Shown here piece by piece: positions 1-11,128 of a DNA stretch of 64,000 nucleotides; position 1 is the first letter of the stretch, and each line of letters starts with the position of its first letter. Below the pieces are notes generated by a model, which was given only the letters and a program-made list of their open reading frames with translations, was not told the origin of the DNA and ran no database searches. The position numbers were made by a program, and so were the translations under genes. Source of the DNA: Thecaphora thlaspeos. Its lineage: Eukaryota; Basidiomycota; Ustilaginomycetes; Urocystidales; Glomosporiaceae. The DNA lies in assembly GCA_900291925.1 (NCBI GenBank), contig UWYS01000012.1:496001-560000 (forward strand), written 5' to 3'.

Positions 1-2795
1 GGTAGGAGAGGTCGTTTGTCGTTGTCGTTCGATGGGAAGAGGAAGAGGGGGGAAACGGACAGGAGGACCGGTGGTGGTGACTGGCTGGGAATGGCGGGCG
101 ATAGCGACGAAGCAGGTGCCTCTGTATAGGGATGCACTAAGCGAAGGGACAGGGGTCGGCGCGGCAGCTCCCTGGGAAGGGCACGATATACCTCTTTCCT
201 GCTCGCCTCCATGCGATGCTGGGAGCCCCCGCCACGGCTAGAGCTGCATGTCTCTGCTGGTCCGAGGCTCGACGGTCCGGACACAGGCATCCACCGCCCC
301 TTTGTGGTCCTCTTCGTTGCCGCCCTCGCGGGGGACACGAGCTTGCCATGTCCGCACCTGCAGTTCAGCTCAGCCATCCCGCAGTTTCCCGCAGATCGAC
401 CTCACCTGCCGTACGCCGCCGTTACCAAGTACCTACAGTACATAGCTGCATGTAGGTCATCTGTTGTTTCGGCATCCGTCTCGTCATCGACGTATCGGGC
501 TCAGGCGATCTGCAGAAACAGGATTCGTGGCCGTTCTGCGTGGGTACAGTACTACATACCGTCGAGGGGCGCGAGAGTTTTCCTTATTGTGGTACTTAGC
601 CACATCCCGTGTCGACATGGACCAAGTCCAAAAGGGCGAGGAGCTCGCTAAACCACACGGAGATGGATCCTTCCATCGACGGGTCGCGGCAGCGGTACTG
701 CGGTATATGTACAGAGTATGTAGAGCGTCGGGCGGGGGAAGGCCACGGGGCCGTGGCGGAAGGGTGGCAAGCGAATGGGCAGGAGTTGCGGCAGGACGAG
801 AGGCTGCCACGACTTTCTGTCCGCTCTCTTGGCGACGCCGGCGGCATTCCCCCAAATCTTGGTCAGGGAGCCCCGCAAAAGCAACCTTGGGGAAGGGGAA
901 GGTCAGACAGGCCAACCGACTACCGGAGCGGGAATCTGGACAAAGAGGGGTGCGGCCGCCCAACCGTGGGCTTCATCGTGTGGTGCCCCGCGGGCCGCTT
1001 AACACGCGGAGTCCATGCGAGGGCAAGCGATGCCACTACTGACTGAGCTATCGTCCGTGCCGAGCTTGCCCATGAGGAGGTGGTGGCGGCCATGGCAGAA
1101 GCTCTGCGCAAACTGCCCGGTGGCCATTCGGACGCACAGAAGGAGCAGAACAGACAGAGGAGACTTATGCACAGCATTCGTCCATCGATAAGCAACGTGA
1201 GCAGAGCCAATCAACATGGCCCCTTTTGCTAGTTTACTTCTAGTCAAATTAGTCGTTGAACGCCATCAGGCCCCTCCGCCTATGACCGATGTAGGCCATT
1301 GTCGCGGCCACAAGCGACCGAACGGCGGGAAGGCGGAGCGTACAAGGCTGGAGGGCCGGGCGTCCAAAGCGGAGCGGAGCGGCTACATATGTACATGCCT
1401 GGTAACTTACGTACTGTGTGTACAGTATGTAGGAGGAAGGACAATATCGTGCCGAGTTTCCGCGGTCATGCTTGCTTGCCAGCAGCTCGTGGGTGTGAGG
1501 AGCGGCAATCGGCGGTGCGGCATCGACGGCCAGCCGCAACTATATAAGCGGGGATGATGGTTGACCGGTGACTATGTACTGTACCACTTCTCTGACTCCG
1601 CTCGCTTGCCTCGCGGCGGACCTCCTCATGTGTCGTTGCCGAGGTTTCCCCGCCTTTTTGGCCTGTCAACTTGGTCAAGACCTTGAGCCAAAGCGGGGCA
1701 GGTACAGTATAGTTAGACTGCTTGGTGGAAAGGTGCATAGTTGGTTAACCTACGGCCTTCCTTGGTTGGCTTCCATTACAATTCTCAAGCCTCCTCCCCA
1801 TTCGCTTAGAGGACCTATCCGTACACCGTACAGTACTTCTTTCTTGTAAAGACCTTGCGTAATCGCTCTGGATCGAGGACTGCGCCGCTCAAGCTTCACG
1901 GCTGCACTTGGGTCCGGCATACTATCTCGCCACGGTGGTCTGGAGTGATGTAAGAAGCGACTGTATGTAGAGCGACAGAAATGGTGTGCAGATAAACGTC
2001 AGACGACGCCTCAAAGCTATGGTGGTAGAGTAGGACCAAAGGACCCATCAAGCTGCTGCTGCTGCCGCCTCGGACCAGGGCACGATCCGTCATGCCAAGT
2101 CAGTGTACAGCTGGATGATGGTGTGTTGTTTGTATGTAAAGCCGTGGCCAGTCACGTTCCACCAGGCTTCCTCTGCAGCGATTGGAGCCTATCGTTCCAG
2201 TCTCGTGGGTGGGCTACTGTACGCAGCACCCCGCAATCCCGCCCTTTCTTCCCCTATTTCTCTCCCTCTCTCTTGTTCCTTCCCCCTCCGATGGGATTTA
2301 CTTCCTCCGCGCCCATCCTCGATGTTTCAGTCTACAGTACAATGTTCAATCTCACCCAGAATTGAAAGGGATGCATGCGTCTGGATGTCGTTCCAGAGCG
2401 ACCTCGTAAGGTTTCTACTGTATTGTACCGTACCGTCTCTCCCACGATGTCGCTTCGGAGAAGTCAGACTTCGGCCGATGTAACGAACGCCGGTTGGTTC
2501 CGCTTTTCATCGACGTCCGTGGAGAGAGGTCAGACTCTGTGGTATATGTAACAATAAGAATGGGACCGGGACCGGGATCGGCTGTCTCCGCCCTCCCACC
2601 TGGTCCATCGGGGCAAACCGGAACGAACGGACAAAGAGGGTTGGAAGTTGTTTCCCGCTCCTAAATGCGGAGCGGTCGTCCAATACCAACGTCCGGGAAG
2701 ATCGCTCCCGACGATTTTCCTTTCTCGATCCAGTCAGTGATCATGAGCAAGTCTAGTGTAGCTGTGAGTGTCTACAGAGAGCACGGTACAACGCC
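1..2795. other. gene-poor segment with no supportable gene
   Basis: I find no conserved protein, RNA or transposon signature in this 2.8 kb. All open frames are short and look random. The most regular feature is the word GTACAGTAC / TACTGTAC and close variants, seen near 433, 544, 1417, 1573, 1701, 1828, 2214, 2332 and 2420. The right end is the 3' flank of the acetoacetyl-CoA synthetase gene. Confidence 0.6.
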
Positions 2796-5215
2796 TCAGT
2801 GACGCTTCATCTCTTCCCTCAGTTCCTCTCCTAAGGCGATGTATTCGGGCAGTACCTCCGGGTTGGCGAGTGTCGCTAGGTTGATGGTCGACAACGGCGC
2901 TCCGTTGATCACTGTGTCGACAGCAATGAGAGAGCAGAGAAGAGCGTAAGGTCAGCCCGAGCCATCGCATTCTTCCTCCCCTTACTCACCAAACGACACT
3001 CAAGTTTCTTAATGGGCACCTCGATCCTCTTGCCGTTCAGCGTCTTCGGACACCCCGTTACCTTCCTCACAAACTTGGGACAGTGCCGTGCGCTCCGCTT
3101 CGTCCGAACCAATGCCACGATGCGTTTGACGAGCTTGTCAAACTCCTCGGCGGATGCTTCGGCCGCCGAGCCGGGCTGCACGACGAGGAACAGGACGACC
3201 ACCTCATCATCTCCCTGCGGCGTCTTGAGTGCCACGACGAGCGAGTCCGCAATCGAATCCGCTACGTCGACCGAGTCGTGCGCTTCCAGCAGCTCGTAGA
3301 TCTCGCTGGAGCCGAAACGGATGCCGCCTGGTGTCGGTCGCGCAAGGAGTTGGAAGCATGTAGTTGGGCAACGCAGAGAAGGATGGTCAGACAGAGCGGT
3401 ACGCTCGGCGTCAGTCCCGCTCATCGTAGCCCATCACTCACCAGGGTTCAGGATCCCATCCGACCTGCCCAGCATCACCAGCCCACCATGCTCGGACAAC
3501 GCCACAAAGTCGCCATGGTACCACACGCCGGGGAACTGGGCGTAGTAGCTGTCGTAGTGCTTGCTCTCGGGCTGCTTCCAGAACCCTAGAGGCTGTGCAG
3601 GGAAGGGCCGCTTGCAAACCAAGTCGCCCTCGCGCCCCGCTGCGCCCACCGGCTTGCCGGAATCGTCGAACACGTCCATGTCGAGGCCGAGGTTGCGGGC
3701 CTGGATTTCACCCGCGCGTACAGGCAGCGCGACATTGTGACCCGCGAAGAGCGAGCAGAGGTCCGTTCCACCCGTCACGGAGCCGATCAAGATATCAGAG
3801 CCGATCTTGTCCAGGACGAAGGGGTAGAGTTCGGCCCGCAGCGGCGAGCCGGTCGAGAGGATCTGCGTGGTCCGAAGGAGGAGCAGGAGAGAGCAGGCAT
3901 CGTGGTCAGTGGTGGATTCGCCTCGCCTCTAGGATCACTCTGCGTTCAGTCTAGCTTCGAGGGCCGAGTTACTTACCTGTCGGATCTTGAGCTCGGGGTG
4001 ATGATCCTTCGGGACGTATCCGCTCTTCTCGAGCGCGCAAAGGTAGGCGGCCGAAGTGCCGAATGTGGTGACGCTGTGTTTTTCGGCCAGGTCCCACAGC
4101 ACGCTGGCGGGCTTGAGCGGCGATCCGTCGTACAGCACGATGGTGCAACCTGAGACGAGACCAGCGATGAGGAAGTTCCACATCATCCAGCCGGTCGTTG
4201 TGTGCTGGAAAAAGACGTCGTTCTCCGTCAGACCGCCGTGAATCAGGTGTTCCTTTGCCAGCTGGATCAGCATACCGCCTGCTCGGTGAGTGATGGCCTT
4301 GGGTTTGCCCGTGGTGCCTGAAGAGAAGAGGATCCAGAGCGAGTGGTTGAAGTCAAGCTGCTCAAACTCGATCATATCATCGTCGTGGCTGCCCTTGCCC
4401 TTGCCCTCGTCAAGAAAGGCATCCCAGGTTGTCCAGCCTTCGGCCTTCTCCGGGATGGGGTGCTCGGTGACGTAAGGGATGACTACGACGCCCTCGAGGC
4501 GCTGCTCATCTGGCTGACGGTCGCGCTCGAGACCATCTACGACGGCTTTAAACTTGGCGATGTGGTCGTGGACCCTGCCGTTGTAGCGGACCGCGTTGAC
4601 GCTAAAGATGACCTTGGGCCGCACCGTCCTGAGCCGCTCGAGGACGCCCTCCGGCCCAAAGTCAGCGGCAGCGCTGGTCCAGACTGCGCCGATCGAGCTG
4701 CCAGCGAGGAAGGCGATGAGGTTCTCGATGTTGTTGGCCGAATAGGATGCGACGCAGTCGTTGACCTTGACGCCCCTGGCCCTCAGTGCCCTCGCCGCCT
4801 TGGCGACGGCGGCGTTGAGCTGGCGGTACGTGATGGAGCGTTCGTCGAGCTTGCCCGTCGCTGTATCGACCTCGGTCGACTGGATCACGGCGACACGATG
4901 CGAGTGCTTGTGCCTGAGCAAGTTTTCGGCAAAGTTGAGGCGGGCCCCCTCGAACCACAGGGGAGGCGGGTAGACGGTGGTGTCGTTGTCTACGGCCTTG
5001 TCGGCCGTCTTGGAGGCGATGATGCCCGTCTCTTGCCATACGGCGCGCCAGAACTCGTCGAAATTGTCGCAGCTCCATCGCCAGAGCTGGTGGTAATCGG
5101 AGAGCTGGAGGCTGTAGAGCTCGTTGACCCTTTGGCGAAAGCGATCCATTGAGTTGTCGCCTGCATCCTTGGGCGACCAGACCAAGCTGCCCTGGAGCTG
5201 GTTTTGCTGGGTCAT
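2796..5215 (-). CDS. acetoacetyl-CoA synthetase
   Basis: Acyl-adenylate (ANL superfamily) enzyme that activates acetoacetate with ATP and CoA to acetoacetyl-CoA in the cytosol, feeding sterol or fatty-acid synthesis. Exon 1 (5215-3977) carries the AMP-binding P-loop ILFSSGTTGKPKA, then FQHTTTGWMMWN and TTFGTSAAYL. Exon 2 (3862-3442) has the motif SVTGGTDLCSLFAG and the hinge region YHGDFVAL...GRSDGILNPG. Exon 3 (from 3327) has GGIRFGSSEIYE and the C-terminal lysine region KTLNGKRIEVPIKKL. The last exon encodes NGAPLSTINLATLANPEVL and ends at TGA 2798-2796. The four exons give the full length expected of the family. The start at 5215 begins MTQQNQLQGSLVWSP, a usual AACS N-terminus. The last junction is ambiguous: the donor at GTAAGG keeps the frame, the overlapping GTGAGT does not. 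Confidence 0.92.
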
Positions 5216-5807
5216 GGCGAGCTTGGGTCGAGAGGATTGAGCAGCAGAGCGAGTGTCGTTGAAAAGGAGCAGGCAATAGTTAGCGCCGTCGAAGGTGAAA
5301 GGATGGGTGAGAGCGCAGCCAGCAGACGAGAGGCAGGCAGGAGACGGACGAAGGTGAGGGGGAGGAGAGGCGGCAAGGCCAAGACCGACTTGCCCTCTAC
5401 AGGCACGGTCCAGACAAGAGCGAGTGACCGGCTAAAGCAGGCAGGCAGACAGGAAGGCAGGAAGGCAGGAAGAAAGGGTCAGCGGAGGACGAGGAGCAGG
5501 TCATCTGAGTAGCCGGTCCGGGGTAACGCAGCTCAGCTCTCGGCGCAAGCGGGCTTCCCGGCCATCAAAGCGGCCACGGTCACGCGCTCGGGGCGCTTAG
5601 ACCAGCCCCCGCCAGACCGATAGCGCCTAGCCTGAAAACGCGGCTCCGATTTTGTGGTCGAGATCGGGAGAGCAGCCTCTCTCCTCAATCGGAATCGGGC
5701 CCCTCTTTCGAGATCATCAACAATGTCTATGGTGTCAGATTATAGCATCTGCTCTCGTATGTAACAAAGGAACAATCCATATCAAGAGCCCAAAACCGTA
5801 GCCACGC
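5216..5807. other. intergenic region with GGCA-type short repeats
   Basis: This lies between the start of the acetoacetyl-CoA synthetase gene and the stop of the GNAT gene, both on the minus strand. It should hold the AACS promoter and leader. I see purine-rich short repeats at about 5438-5473 (GGCA and AGGAAGGC units) and no coding signal. Confidence 0.5.
5438..5473. repeat. GGCA/AGGAAGGC simple repeat
   Basis: Short run of tetra- and octanucleotide units upstream of the acetoacetyl-CoA synthetase start. It is a simple-sequence tract with no further structure visible. Confidence 0.6.
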
Positions 5808-8800
5808 CTACTCGACGAAGCGCTCCATGACCCAGGCATCCGTTCCTCCAGCCTTGACCCTTTCTGCCAAAGGGATCCTACAATCGCCTCTGTAGAAGGA
5901 CCTCTTCAAACCCCTCTCTCCCTCCGCCCTCTTGAAACCTTTGCTGCCGTACAGTTCGAGCGCGTGACGGTTACTAGGGTGGACCTCGAGGTAGATCCTC
6001 AAGGTGGCCGATGACGAAGACGAGCCGGCTAGGGAAGAGGGCGATGCTTTGCGCCTCGCGAGTTTGGCGCGGTAGTGGCATTCGTCTATCAGCGAATCGA
6101 GAAGTTTCGATCCGATACCCTGAGATCGCTCCGAGGGAGCAACGGCAAGGGTGAGGAGGTGGGCTTCTACCGCCGCTCGTTTGAAGGCGCCCGAGGAGGA
6201 GGTGGATTCCAACGAGGAGGAAGAGGAGGAGACGAGGGCTTGACGCATCCGTTCGTCTTCGAGCCACAGCGTCTCTTCGACGGGCAACTGGACCGTAGCG
6301 ATCTGCGCAGAGATGACGCCGACCACCATGTCGGTCTGAGTCGCTGTCGAGCCTTTGGGAGGAGGCGCCGCCATAACCCTGACGACGCTGGGTGGAGCGA
6401 GCGACTCGGTCGGTCCAGCGAGATCATCGCGCAGTCCCTCCGGCTGCTGCTGCTGCGCTGCCTTGCTGCCATCCAGTCCGTCGACCCCTCCAGAGATCGA
6501 CGTTGCACCTGTGACATCGGTCGCTGCCCCTCCCCCACCGCGGTGCAAGGTGGAAAAGAGGCTGTCGGTAGGCGTTCCAGCGCCGCTGCTTAGCAACGAC
6601 GAGCTGTGAGAAGAGAGCAAGCAGGGCGCTAGGGCAGCCGAGCTCGAGCCGAACCCTCCTTCGGCCCCGAAGCGAGAGGGAGGGCTGACGCTGTAAGCCA
6701 CCGTTGCGGCCTGCTGCTGGTGAGGTTGACGGGCAAGGTTGAGTGCCGATGCGCTGGGCAGTGGATCGATGGGCTCAGGAAGCGGCTTGGCGACAGCAAC
6801 CAGGCAGACGTGTCGGTCATCGACCAGCAGCCGGAGGAGGAACGACGCCGTCGACGTGTAGTTGTCCGTCTGTGCCGGGCTCTGCAAATAGAAAGCAAGC
6901 AGGATAGAGGGAGAGCGCAGCATTAGCATGACGAGATCTGTAGGAGGCAGCACAGTACATAGTGACTCGGGGCCCCGCAAAAGGTCGACGACAAAAAAAA
7001 AGAAACAACACCGCCTATAGAAGGATCTTCTCGAGAATCTCGACCGGGGATCTCTACGAACCGCCCTCTAGATTACCGAGCTTGGGCCCGGGAACGTCGA
7101 CCGCCATGGCGAGGATCTGTTACCCGGTCCTCAATGGTCGCCGGCGAGCCCAAGCCCCACCCATCCTCTAACCTGCAAATACTGTAGGCGCTCGACAAGA
7201 GGTGGGCCAGACAAACGGGCTTGCTGACGACGAGAAGGGGTGGATGACGGCGGCGAGCGGTCGGTCGGGCGCGCGCCGTGACAGCGAGCCCCCCCTCGGC
7301 GAAATTGATTGTTGTGAGGCAGTAGGATGAGCCAGAATTTCTCCGACGCGCGTGCGATGAGATTTTCCCTTAGCCTGTCCTGCCTGCACTCGCCAACCAG
7401 CTCAGAGGGGTGAGAGGAGGGAAAGGCGAAAGAGCGGCGAGGCAATATGCGCTGCCAACGTGCTCGGGTGCTGACTCGGTCTCTGGGGACGAGGCCGTTC
7501 TACCGGCCAGCAGCGTCTCGGGAGGCATGCCAGCGAGGAGGGTATCTCTGCATCCCTCGCTCCCCCTGAAGACCCGGCTTCGGTCCCACCGGCGACGCAA
7601 AGCCAGATGAACCAACGGAAATTAAAATCCACTCGCCTGCCCGCCCACCCAGCTTCGTTGCTTATCGATCCGGATCCTGCACCGACAAAGGAGCACGGGG
7701 GAGAACAAGGGTGCCAGCGACCAGGGAAAGACGATAAGAGAGGGAGGGAAAAGGCGTAAAAGCCTCCAGCTCCCCCTTTTCCGTCACCGTGTTCGCTTTC
7801 AAGCTTATCGCCGTACAGACGGGGAATTCGAGAGAGTCCAACGAATTCGCTTCGCCCCGCCTCCCCCTTGGTACGGCGCGCAGCTGCGCCAACAGACACA
7901 AGGGCTCGCCAAGCTGGCGCCAGAACCTTGCGGTCGAGAGGCACCGGCCGAACCTGCTTCTGGATCCCCGCTGCCTTTTAGTTGGCTTTGGGTAGATCCG
8001 TCTTGCTGTGCACCTTGGTTCTGCTTGGCATTTTCAGCCGCCGCTCCATCTTGGCTTCGGCCGTGACGGTCGGGCCGCTGGGCGTGGTGTGCACCCAGGG
8101 TTGACCATTGGATCGGATCGATACAGATCCCATTTTGTCATCAACGCGAGAAAGCCGTTGCCTATGTCCGACCCGTGCCCTCCTCCGCTGCAGCCCGTCC
8201 GTGCGCCGCCGCCTGCATCGTCGCCGCCCGGTATACATATGGGTGTGGTGGGTGAGAAATGCGCAAAGGAGAAAGCCTAACCATGTCTCCGCTGCGCTGC
8301 GCCTGCTCGAAAGACCAACCAGCAAGGCTGAATGACGTTAAAGCGCCGCAGCGCTCAGTGCCGGCCCACCCTGATGGGCGTGGCACAGAGCCTTTCGGTC
8401 TCGGTGGGAGATCGCGACTCGCTCCGTGTTGCCAGCCTGCCGAACAGGGAAGCCGCCCACACCTCTTCGTTGAACAGTGACGGCCTGCGAGGAGACATGG
8501 TGACTGCTGTTGCGGCCGCTGCTGCTGCTGCTGCCCTAGTATGCTCCATCGGCCTGTCGTTGTACCCGTCTACCGCTGGAACACCGTGTCTCCCTACCAA
8601 GCTCTTACTTACCCTGTCTGCATCGCCGTGGAAAACATGCAGCTCGCGCACTTGCTCGAGATCTCCGCGTCGTAGCGCTCGAACCTCGATGCGGGCGTCA
8701 AGCGCGGCCGCTTTAGCGGCGGGGTCGAGTGGTGCTCTAAGCTCCGGTAGCTTAGGCGCGTCCGACGAGACAATCTCGAAGGGCGGCTGCGACTGCGCCA

Positions 8801-9719
8801 ACGTCGGGTCGACCGCGGCGTCGTAGGCGAAGCCATAGTCCATGGTAAGGTCGTCAATCTCGGGCTCGTCGACCAGGCTGACCGAGGACGCATTCGAGAC
8901 GGACGCCGAGGGGTTGTGAGAGAGCGGCGGCATGCTCTCGAGCGCGCTGGCCATCTCCTGATCGTCGTTGGGAAAGGCGGAAGGGTCCCGCTCGAGCCGC
9001 GGTGCGAAGCTGGAGATGGCGAGGGGGCGCGCTCCACCGCCCGACAACGGCCTAGAGGCGGATGCGAAAGCCCGCGAGTACTCGTCGTCGTCACCAATCC
9101 AACGCGGTTGAAATGCCTCGATCTCGAGATTGCGCTTCAGGCCCTCGAGGCGGGAGGCCAAGTAGGTCGCATCGGGCGCGTGGCTCAACAGTGCGTGGTC
9201 GCCGAGCTGCTCCATCTCCTGCTCGACGGCGTGAACCGTCTTGCCCTTCCACTCGAGGCCGCCGTACAGCATCCCGCCTCCGCCGTTGAGCTTGGGCGGG
9301 CCGCTCTTTGACTTGCCGTAAGTCGGCATCGGGGCGAAGGAGGCGCGAACGTCGAACAACGGGTCGTCAGAATCGCCGGAGCGGCCAGAGTTGTTGCTGT
9401 TTTGGCTGCCCGCGCTGCCTGTCGGTGATACGGAGAGCGAGTCTGGCGTGCCGATCTGGAAGGAAGCGTTGCGCCTCTGCTTCTTGGTGGCGGGCATGGT
9501 CTGAGCGATCATGACGAAGCCATGCGTTGATGGGGCATGTCGGGAGGACGATGCGGCCGTTGCAGCGGACGCCGAGACCAACGATGTTGGTACCGTTGGC
9601 GCGGGTGCTGTGGTGACTACGTCGACGTCGGGCGCCATGGTGAGCCATCCGGTGAAACGAGGGCGAGAGGGACCGGCGACAGGGGCCCGTTGGTCGTCGT
9701 CGGGGTTGTAAGAAGACAT
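5808..9719 (-). CDS. GNAT-family N-acetyltransferase with long disordered N-terminus (two-exon model)
   Basis: Two ORFs look like halves of one acetyltransferase. The upstream one (9719-8613) is a disordered leader of about 340 residues ending in RIEVRALRRGDLEQVRELH, a typical GNAT beta1-alpha1. The downstream one (6881-5808) has FLLRLLVDDRHVCLVAVAKP (beta2-beta3), LLTLAVAPSERSQGIGSKLL (beta4 with the Q/RxxGxG/A acetyl-CoA loop) and LRIYLEVHPSNRHALELYGSKGF (beta5-alpha4), so each half lacks what the other has. A GTAAGT donor follows codon 369. A strong acceptor (TATTTGCAG with CTAAT branch site) precedes 6881, and both are phase 0, so joining keeps frame and gives about 726 residues. The closest human folds are NAA50/NAA60 (N-terminal acetyltransferases). 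Ser-rich insertions lie inside the domain. The 1.73-kb intron is unusually long here, and small exons inside it or two separate genes cannot be excluded. Confidence 0.6.
6882..8612 (-). other. putative long intron of the GNAT gene
   Basis: Bounded by a GTAAGT donor (8612) and a TTTGCAG acceptor (6882) with the branch-like word GCTAAT about 40 nt before it. It holds no recognisable conserved domain; the open frames inside it (for example minus strand 7944-7402) look like composition artefacts. The size is an outlier compared with the other introns in the window, which run about 60-300 nt. Confidence 0.4.
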
Positions 9720-11128
9720 TGCGGCGGGTTAAGATAGATTGAGCGGGTGCGGGAGAGAGCGCGAGCGGGTGGAATGCCGAGAAAGAGACAGTGGAGAGGT
9801 AAACAGAATGATAGGTCTATGGATGGTGGGTGGGAGTGTAAAGGGTATTCGGTATGTCTGAAAGGAATGCGAAGCAGAGACGGTCGGGGTTGCGGAAGGT
9901 GTTCGATCTGACGAGGATGGCGGAGAGGCCGAGGGCGTACTAGGATCGCAGGTGCTGGGGTTGATCCTCAGAGAGAGAGCAGGTCTGGACGGGTAAATTA
10001 CTGCAACAAGGCGAACATGGTGATTGTGACGGTGTGAGCGAGTGAGGGAGTATTGTGCGCGACAGGGGTGGCGGTGGTGGTGGTGGATGCGGACGACGGG
10101 TGGGTGTTTGTCCCGTAAGAGGGAGGAGGCCTGGGGGCGGTCGTGGGATGGGATCGACGGAGACAGAGCGGTAAGCACGCCTCCCGCCGGGGGACCTCCG
10201 ATTTGGCGTGGGGCGTGGGGCGACTGGATCGCCGCTTGCTGTCCAGCCAGGCCAAGCGTTGCCCCCTGGATTTTGCGGTTCCGTTGTTCGCTTGTGCCGG
10301 TCGTGACCCTGCCCCTGACCCTGGACCCCGACCTCACCGCCTGCCTGCGTCCCCCACGCTCGCCTGTGCATTTCGCGACCGACGGCCCCCGACCGCTTGG
10401 ACCGGCCAGCTCCCGCCGTTTTTATTTTATTTTTTCAACTTGAGGCACGCCTGCACGGCAATTTAACGAGCCGGTCTGGATCTCAAAAAATGACGCAACC
10501 GGCCGCAAGCGGGGAGCATGAGCACCGAGACGGACAGACAAGCTTTGCATAACTACATGCCTATGATACGCAACATTAATTTGCAAGGCCATCAAGGCTG
10601 CAACATCATCGTCTCCCTCGTAGGCTGCCAGACTCCGGATGCTACCAGGCGGTAGGAGCTTCACTCAAGAGCGAGCAAGTCAAGCGTCGATCGTCATTTG
10701 CTGTGGCTATCTAAACGGCGGCGCCAGCACGGCGTTTGAGAGAGACGCTGTCATCACGATCGGGACCACATCCCATCCCAGCTACTCTTATCACTCCGTC
10801 TCGCACAAGCACGGCCAGAGGGGCACGAAAGAAACAGCGAGCAATGAGTGTGTACTGTATGCATGTGCAGCAGGGCGCTGCCGCAAACATCCCGCCATCT
10901 TGGGAAGTAACGACCGTGAGCTCAGCCCAAACAAAGAGCAATAAAGTTACTGGGTGAAGAAGAAGCGATAGAAACGAGAGGCCGCAAGAACGTGACCAGC
11001 TTCTGCATCAAGGGGAGAGTGGGGGTATCCTAGAAAGGGAGCGAGGGAGCCAGCGCTTCGGGAAGGAGGAGGTTGCATCGCCAGCCAGCCAACCCGAGCG
11101 TGTCGGCGGCGAGGAGGGCCACGGCAGC
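9720..11128. other. intergenic region, no gene seen
   Basis: It contains the upstream region of the GNAT gene (pyrimidine-rich on the coding strand at about 9730-10200) and the 3' flank of EFR3. No conserved protein or RNA is visible. Confidence 0.5.

Noticed and set aside
1047..1232. 61-codon open stretch reading AELAHEEVVAAMAEALRK with a protein-like helical look
   Set aside because: Bounded by stops on both sides, no family resemblance and no clear splice partner; too short to call a gene. It could be an exon remnant, but evidence is thin.
7402..7944. 180-codon minus-strand frame between the two GNAT halves
   Set aside because: No conserved motif, composition-driven, and lies within the inferred intron.
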